Both the position numbers and the translations under genes were made by a program. From FEN-1297 sp964498065 (lineage in GTDB: Bacteria; Bacteroidota; Ignavibacteria; Ignavibacteriales; Ignavibacteriaceae), in assembly GCA_964498065.1 (NCBI GenBank), contig CAZCFZ010000112.1:1-11670 (forward strand): 11,670 bases of DNA, given 5' to 3'. The notes below the pieces were generated by a model. That model was not told where the DNA came from. It searched no databases and saw only the letters and a program-made list of their open reading frames with translations. Positions 7,611 through 11,670 of the stretch are shown in pieces. How positions within the stretch are numbered: position 1 is the first letter of the stretch; each line of letters begins with the position of its first letter.

Positions 7611-8023
7611 CAAAAATTTACTTTCGGTGCAGATAATGCCGGAAGCAGCCACTTGTCTGATGTGGCAATTATAAGCGATACTAACATTTGGTGTGTGGGC
7701 GCCGTTTATCTTGACTCTGCCAATGGTGCGCCTGATCCGTTTCCTTATAATGCTATTCATTGGGATGGGAAAAAATGGGATATGAAAAAAATTTCTGTAA
7801 TCCGACTACAACCATTGAGTACTCAATTCCTCAAACGGCTATTGTTAGTCTAAAGGTATATGATATTCTGGGCAGGGAAATAAAAACTCTTGTTAATCAA
7901 TATCAGGACAAAGGAAAACATGAAGTCAATTTTAACGCAAGCAATTTGGCAAGCGGAGTTTATTTCTATCAATTAAAGTCCGGCAGTTTCGTTTCCACTA
8001 AGAAAATGTTACTTCTAAAATAA
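7611..8023 (+). pseudogene. Propeller paralogue copy 3: 5'-truncated fragment joined out of frame to a T9SS C-terminal sorting domain
   Basis: From 7611 one frame reads QKFTFGADNAGSSHLSDVAI and continues to about 7795 (YNAIHWDGKKWDMKK), closely matching residues 44-100 of copies 1 and 2. An in-frame TAA lies just upstream at 7605-7607. No signal peptide or ATG is left, only a TTG within the homology. At about 7797-7802 homology jumps to another frame that reads NPTTTIEYSIP, VYDILGREIKTL and LASGVYFYQLKSG, ending at TAA 8021-8023. That is a type A T9SS C-terminal sorting domain, which in FCB bacteria directs export through the outer membrane. The likely history is a deletion joining the start of a propeller gene to the end of a T9SS cargo gene. 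Neither part looks translatable by itself. Copies 1 and 2 lack this sorting domain. Confidence 0.8.
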
Positions 8024-8036
8024 TTTGAAACAACTC

Positions 8037-8069
8037 AGACACCCAATGTTTTAAAAACATTGGGTGTCT
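8037..8069. repeat. Palindromic element, copy C (16-bp perfect arms)
   Basis: AGACACCCAATGTTTT (8037-8052) and AAAACATTGGGTGTCT (8054-8069) are perfect reverse complements around a single base, giving a folded hairpin of about 14 bp with a small loop. It lies 14 bases after the T9SS domain stop. Compared with copy A, the GG of the left arm is AA here and the matching CC of the right arm is TT, so pairing is kept. A terminator role for the T9SS gene is plausible, but no strong T-run follows (TCTAAAAACT). Confidence 0.85.
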
Positions 8070-8231
8070 AAAAACTCTATATTATATTTATTAAGTTCAA
8101 AATCCTTCCTGATATAAAGTATCAAATATTACTATTTGGTCACCCACATTTCTAAGTCACATTAAAGGAATATCACTGTTGATATTATTGTAATATTATA
8201 TATATTGACTAAAAACTGCTGAGTTGAATAA

Positions 8232-9266
8232 ATGAATAAAAAAGAATTGAAAATACCGCCGCATTTTAAACCTGAAAAAGCCGGGGAAGTCTGGAAAGTT
8301 GAATATCAAGAAATAGCCGCCGATGCGGAAAATTGGGCTAATGAGCATAATATCAGTCCTTCATCTTCCGATAAATTTAAAGTCTGTCTGCTTGCTGTTG
8401 ACATGCAGAATACATTTTGCGTTCCGGGCTATGAACTTTTCGTCGCCGGGCGTTCAGGTAACGGAGCTGTTGATGATACTAAAAGATTATGTGAATTTAT
8501 TTACCGTAACCTGAATGTTATCACGGAAATAATCCCGACTATGGACACTCATCTATCGCTTCAGATTTTCCATTCTATTTTTTTGGTTAATGATAAAGGA
8601 GAAAACCCCCCTCCGTTATCTCTTATTTCGGCAGAGGATGTACAAAAAGGTGTTTGGAAAATTAATGAAAATGTATGCAATAACTTAGGTGTTGATCCTA
8701 TACAAGCTCAAAGTTATTTAATGCTTTATACTAAAGAATTAAGTAAAACAGGCAAGTATGATCTTACAATTTGGCCTTATCATGCAATGCTCGGAGGACT
8801 GGGCCATGCACTTGTTTCGCCGTTGGAAGAAGCAATTTTTTTTCACAGTATAGCGAGATATAGTCAGCCGAATATTCAAATCAAAGGGAATAATCCGTTT
8901 ACGGAACATTACTCTGTTTTCGGGCCCGAAATAAAAGAAGGAATTAATAAAGAAAAAATTGCAAACAAAAATACCGATTTGATAGAACAATTATTAAAAT
9001 TCGATGCAATTGTGGTTGCAGGGGAAGCTAAAAGTCACTGTGTTGCATGGAGTATTGAAGATCTGCTTAATGAAATTCTTATAAGGGATAAAAACCTTGC
9101 TCAAAAAGTTTACCTTCTTGAAGACTGCTCCTCCGCGGTTGTAGTACCGGGAATTATAGATTATACGGATGAAGCGGATAAAGCATATTTAAAATTTGCC
9201 CGAGCAGGTATGCATATGGTAAAATCTGCAATGCCGATTAAAGATTGGCCGGGAATTAAAATTTAG
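8232..9266 (+). CDS. Nicotinamidase / isochorismatase-like cysteine hydrolase, enlarged form
   Basis: This is a 344-residue cytoplasmic enzyme of the isochorismatase-like superfamily, probably an amidase acting on nicotinamide or a related amide. PncA-like landmarks are visible: VDMQNTF with catalytic D57; MDTH (D105, H107) plus H114 and H184 (WPYHAMLGGLGHALV) as candidate metal ligands; K218 in IKGNNPFTEHYSVF; and the nucleophile C270 in GEAKSHCVAW. Compared with a ~200-residue PncA it has about 50 extra N-terminal residues and an insertion at about 116-178 between the MDTH and WPYH motifs. The PncA cysteine after the fourth metal histidine is A185 here. No clear Shine-Dalgarno precedes the ATG, but the conserved fold begins well inside the frame and no other start fits better. 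NAD salvage is the simplest role. The substrate is not proven. It converges on lhgO with six bases between the stop codons. Confidence 0.85.
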   Translation: MNKKELKIPPHFKPEKAGEVWKVEYQEIAADAENWANEHNISPSSSDKFKVCLLAVDMQNTFCVPGYELFVAGRSGNGAVDDTKRLCEFIYRNLNVITEIIPTMDTHLSLQIFHSIFLVNDKGENPPPLSLISAEDVQKGVWKINENVCNNLGVDPIQAQSYLMLYTKELSKTGKYDLTIWPYHAMLGGLGHALVSPLEEAIFFHSIARYSQPNIQIKGNNPFTEHYSVFGPEIKEGINKEKIANKNTDLIEQLLKFDAIVVAGEAKSHCVAWSIEDLLNEILIRDKNLAQKVYLLEDCSSAVVVPGIIDYTDEADKAYLKFARAGMHMVKSAMPIKDWPGIKI

Positions 9267-9272
9267 TTCCGC

Positions 9273-10481
9273 CTAATTTAGATTTTTAATTACCTTTTCG
9301 GCAATTGTTTTACCGATACTTAATGAAGCAGTTGCAGCGGGGGAGGGTGCATTCAAAACATGAATCATTTTTTCCGCTTCGATAATTCTAAAATCATCGA
9401 CTAACTTTCCGTCCGGTTCAAGCGCTTGAGCTCTAACTCCAGAACCTTCCGGATAAACATCATCATATTCGATTTCCGGAATTAATTTCTGTAAAGCTTT
9501 AACAAATGCTGCTTTACTGAATGACCTGTAGAATTCGCCGATACCCATTTTATAATGTTTTGAAGCCATCTTCCAAAAACCGTTATAAAAAAACATTTCG
9601 GAAACATCTTTTATTGAAAAATCTTTATGTGCGTAACCTTCTCTTTTAAAAGCCAGCACAGCATTCGGACCTGCTTCAATACCGCCTTTTATCATTCTTG
9701 TAAAGTGAACTCCCAGAAACGGAAACTTGGGATCGGGAACAGGATAAATTAAGTTTTTCACCAGGAATTCTTTTCCCTTTTTGATTTTATAATACTCGCC
9801 CCGGAATGGAATTATTTTCAACTTAGGATCAACGCCGCATAATCCTGCAATTCTATCCGATTGAAGACCTCCGCAGTTTACTAAATATTTAGTTTTAAAT
9901 TCTCCGGCAGTAGTATTTAGAACAATGGCATTTCCGTCTTTAACTATAGAAAGAAGCCTGCTGTTCAATTTTATTTCTCCTCCTGCTTCGGAAATCAGCT
10001 TGCCGTAAGTCTCGGTAACTTCTGTATAATTTACTATGCCCGTTTGGGGAACAAACAATCCTTCAATTCCCGAAACGTGCGGCTCATATTCTTTTATTTC
10101 TTCAGGTGAAAGTCTTTTTATTCCTTCCAGCCCGTTTTCTTTTCCCCTTCTTTCCAATTCATTAAGTGAAGGGATTTCCTCTTTATTAGCAGCAACGACA
10201 ATCTTTCCGCATCTTTCATATTTAATATTATTATCTTCACAAAAGCGATACATCAATTCTCTTCCTAAAACACAATTTTTTGCCTTTAACGAACCGGGTT
10301 TATAATATAAGCCGGAATGAATAACGCCGCTGTTATTCCCGGTTTGATGAGCTGCTAGTTTACTTTCAGCTTCCAATACTAAAGCCGAATATTTACCGGA
10401 CTGTAGTAAAGCCAGTGTTGACGAAGTCCCGACAATTCCACCGCCTATAACGGCAATATCATAAATTTTTTCAGAATTCAT
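9273..10481 (-). CDS. lhgO: L-2-hydroxyglutarate oxidase (FAD-dependent)
   Basis: This 402-residue flavoprotein of the DAO family oxidises L-2-hydroxyglutarate to 2-oxoglutarate, a metabolite-repair reaction. In E. coli LhgO electrons go to the respiratory quinone pool. Visible features are the N-terminal FAD dinucleotide fold IAVIGGGIVG (9-18) with E37 for the ribose, the characteristic HQTGNNSGVIHSGLYYKPGS segment (from H45), GSGVRAQ (346-352) and NAPSPAATAS (377-386) near the FAD at the C-terminus. Length is normal for the family, about 400 residues. The stop is TAG (reverse complement of 9273-9275). There is no clear Shine-Dalgarno before the ATG, which is common in this lineage. It is transcribed alone, divergent from the 10705 gene. 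Confidence 0.93.
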   Translation of the reverse strand: MNSEKIYDIAVIGGGIVGTSSTLALLQSGKYSALVLEAESKLAAHQTGNNSGVIHSGLYYKPGSLKAKNCVLGRELMYRFCEDNNIKYERCGKIVVAANKEEIPSLNELERRGKENGLEGIKRLSPEEIKEYEPHVSGIEGLFVPQTGIVNYTEVTETYGKLISEAGGEIKLNSRLLSIVKDGNAIVLNTTAGEFKTKYLVNCGGLQSDRIAGLCGVDPKLKIIPFRGEYYKIKKGKEFLVKNLIYPVPDPKFPFLGVHFTRMIKGGIEAGPNAVLAFKREGYAHKDFSIKDVSEMFFYNGFWKMASKHYKMGIGEFYRSFSKAAFVKALQKLIPEIEYDDVYPEGSGVRAQALEPDGKLVDDFRIIEAEKMIHVLNAPSPAATASLSIGKTIAEKVIKNLN

Positions 10482-10704
10482 TATAAATGTGTGATATACA
10501 TAAAATAAACTAGTTTAGGTATAAAATTACCATTTCTTCAAATCATAAAAAACGTTAGTATTACTTTTGTTTCCCTTTCAAATATGCAGCGGATTAAATT
10601 CTAATTTATAATTGCTTGTCATCATAATAAGAAATGTGCGAAATATTTATTTTACTTAATATTTACAGCGGATCTTATTTTTATCAAAATAATTTTACTT
10701 ACTT
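10482..10704. other. Divergent intergenic region between lhgO and the small membrane protein gene
   Basis: These 223 AT-rich bases must hold promoters for both directions. The octamer CAGCGGAT occurs twice in direct orientation (10587-10594 and 10666-10673), the only GC-rich spots. No hairpin or small gene was found. Confidence 0.5.
10562..10569 (+). promoter_or_regulatory. Candidate Bacteroidota-type -7 promoter element
   Basis: TACTTTTG matches the TAnnTTTG -7 consensus exactly. A proper TTG -33 box is missing; TTC at 10537-10539 is the nearest candidate, 22 bases upstream. It would start transcription about 130 bases before the 10705 gene. Confidence 0.3.
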
Positions 10705-10992
10705 ATGAAAATAAATAAGAAGCAAAAATTTACAATTGTTGCAGGAGCGGCTGTTATTATAATTGTTTTTATTATCTGGTTAATTAACGGCGGCTATGTA
10801 TTTACTCAAACCCAGGTTTTAATTGAAAAAAAAGATCCCCTGTTCGGTACTACTTATAAACAGTGGAAAAATAAATTTATTCCGGGATTAGACTTAACAC
10901 TCGTGGTTACCTTTATAAGCTTGGTAATATCTGCTGTGCTGTTTTATTTATTTAGAAATAAGAGAAAGGATCTAAATGAAGATAGTAAATAA
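10705..10992 (+). CDS. Small membrane protein of unknown function, two predicted helices
   Basis: The product (95 residues) is not recognised. It begins with a basic stretch (KINKKQK), has hydrophobic helices at about 9-28 and 62-83, and ends in a charged tail (RNKRKDLNEDSK). By the positive-inside rule both termini should be cytoplasmic, with the middle segment (about 29-61, with lysines, aromatics and QTQV) outside. No catalytic or metal motif is seen. The ATG lacks a Shine-Dalgarno. Reality is supported by coding-like composition and by the downstream gene: the YceI start lies inside this frame, a 17-base overlap that suggests translational coupling and a joint function in the envelope. 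It could be a membrane partner of the YceI protein, but this is inference. Confidence 0.7.
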   Translation: MKINKKQKFTIVAGAAVIIIVFIIWLINGGYVFTQTQVLIEKKDPLFGTTYKQWKNKFIPGLDLTLVVTFISLVISAVLFYLFRNKRKDLNEDSK

Positions 10993-11626
10993 ATTGATTT
11001 TCTTTACATTAATTTATTCTGCCGTCGCTTTTCCGCAAGGCTTTAATGTTAAAGCAAAGGGCAGCCAAACTTTTTACTTTCAAGATGATAAGGGAAGAAA
11101 TCAGGCAACCTTTCACAGCATAACTGCTTTGGATGAAGTTGACGGTATGTCAAATAAAATAAGCGGACAGATTTCTTTCGATATTAGCGATGTTAAAAGC
11201 ACTCTAAAAGGTGAGATTTCAATTACAACCGCATCGTTGAAAACCGGAATAAGCATGAGAGACAGAGATCTTAAAGAACCTAAATGGCTCGATGCGGAAA
11301 GTTATCCGACAATTTCATTTACTATAAAAAAAGTAATTAATGTTAAGCAATTAGCGCCAAATAAATTAGATGTTAAGGTACTTGGAGATTTTAACCTGCA
11401 CGGCGTTACAAATGAGATTCCGGTAGACGCAACTATGATTTATTTAGATCAGAGCCCTGCAACAGAAGCCCGCGAACCGGGAGATCTTTTGGGAGTAACC
11501 GCAAAATTTCCGATTACTCTTTCTAAATATAATATTAAAAACATGATACTGGGTACCCGCGTAGCCGATAAAATAAATATAGATGTGAATATTGTCGGTA
11601 CGAACAAACCGCAAAATACAAATTAA
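10976..11626 (+). CDS. YceI-family secreted lipid-binding protein
   Basis: The protein has 216 residues. An N-terminal signal peptide with likely cleavage after AVA (residue 18) sends it to the periplasm. The remainder is a YceI domain, a lipocalin-like barrel. The typical central motif MRDRDLKEPKWLDAESYP lies at 94-111, followed by TISFTIKKV and then the strand pair LGDFNLHGVTNEIPVD (136-151). Known YceI proteins bind polyisoprenoid or other amphiphilic ligands; the ligand here cannot be told from sequence. The start is well supported by AGAAAGGA (10963-10970), five bases upstream and inside the preceding gene, which it overlaps by 17 bases. Length is near the family norm (about 190-220). 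No strong terminator is visible before the window ends. Confidence 0.92.
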   Translation: MKIVNKLIFFTLIYSAVAFPQGFNVKAKGSQTFYFQDDKGRNQATFHSITALDEVDGMSNKISGQISFDISDVKSTLKGEISITTASLKTGISMRDRDLKEPKWLDAESYPTISFTIKKVINVKQLAPNKLDVKVLGDFNLHGVTNEIPVDATMIYLDQSPATEAREPGDLLGVTAKFPITLSKYNIKNMILGTRVADKINIDVNIVGTNKPQNTN

Positions 11627-11670
11627 TGGTTTTTATTAATAACTTTATATAACCTTTGAATTGTTTCGCA

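Noticed and set aside
7653..7853. A 66-residue frame from TTG at 7653 as a start for copy 3
   Set aside because: The TTG is the leucine of the conserved SSHLSDVAI segment, and homology continues upstream to 7611, so it is not a start. The C-terminal part is out-of-frame sequence.
7760..8023. An 87-residue frame containing the T9SS sorting domain as a separate gene
   Set aside because: It begins with TTG inside the propeller homology, has no ribosome binding site or signal peptide, and a sorting domain alone has no cargo. Treated as part of the pseudogene.
5558..8023. Tandem repeated genes as a defence or toxin-immunity array
   Set aside because: The products carry lipoprotein or T9SS export signals and propeller repeats, with no nuclease, toxin or immunity motif. 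Envelope binding proteins fit better.
4925..8069. The propeller cluster with flanking palindromes as a mobile composite element
   Set aside because: There is no transposase, integrase or target-site duplication, and the palindromes are also placed as expected for gene 3' ends. Noted as a palindrome finding only.

Overview
The window looks like a chromosomal segment from the Ignavibacteria / Bacteroidota-Chlorobi (FCB) lineage. This is inferred from low GC, many genes with no or weak Shine-Dalgarno sequence, a type IX secretion (T9SS) C-terminal sorting domain with the typical NP(S/T)TTI.YSIP...VYDILGREI...LASGVYFYQL layout, 'SC.SPTAP' lipoprotein N-termini, and one exact TAnnTTTG Bacteroidota-type -7 element. 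No rRNA, tRNA, CRISPR array, transposase or phage gene was seen.

Left part (1-4919). The window opens with the last 33 codons of a carbohydrate ABC transporter permease. After it come a fused Rieske / pyridine-nucleotide-type FAD oxidoreductase (286-1881) and a large UPF0182-family membrane protein (2112-4919), all on the + strand. A hairpin overlaps the reductase stop codon. Two copies of a palindromic element (AGACACCC...GGGTGTCT) follow the UPF0182 gene.

Middle (about 5031-8069). A 527-base AT-rich non-coding stretch leads into a tandem cluster of three related genes. Two are secreted lipoproteins with beta-propeller-like repeats (5558-6640 and 6655-7492). The third (7611-8023) is a decayed copy, truncated at its 5' end and joined out of frame to a T9SS sorting domain. 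Copy 2 is broken by a 100-N assembly gap. Both edges of the gap carry exactly 55 bases identical to copy 1, which looks like an unresolved repeat at a k=55 assembly junction. From copy 1, the true gap is predicted to be 342 bases, giving an intact 359-residue copy 2. A third palindrome (8037-8069) closes the cluster. It differs from the first by paired changes in both arms, so its base pairing is preserved.

Right part (8232-11670). An enlarged nicotinamidase/isochorismatase-like hydrolase (+) ends 6 bases from the convergent end of an L-2-hydroxyglutarate oxidase gene (lhgO, -). Divergent from lhgO is a two-gene unit: a 95-residue protein with two predicted membrane helices, and a secreted YceI-family lipid-binding protein. 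The two overlap by 17 bases.

The genes do not form one obvious pathway. The left and right parts are mostly metabolic, redox or envelope housekeeping. The accessory interest is in the propeller paralogue cluster and the covarying palindromes around it. I found no convincing new defence or mobile system.
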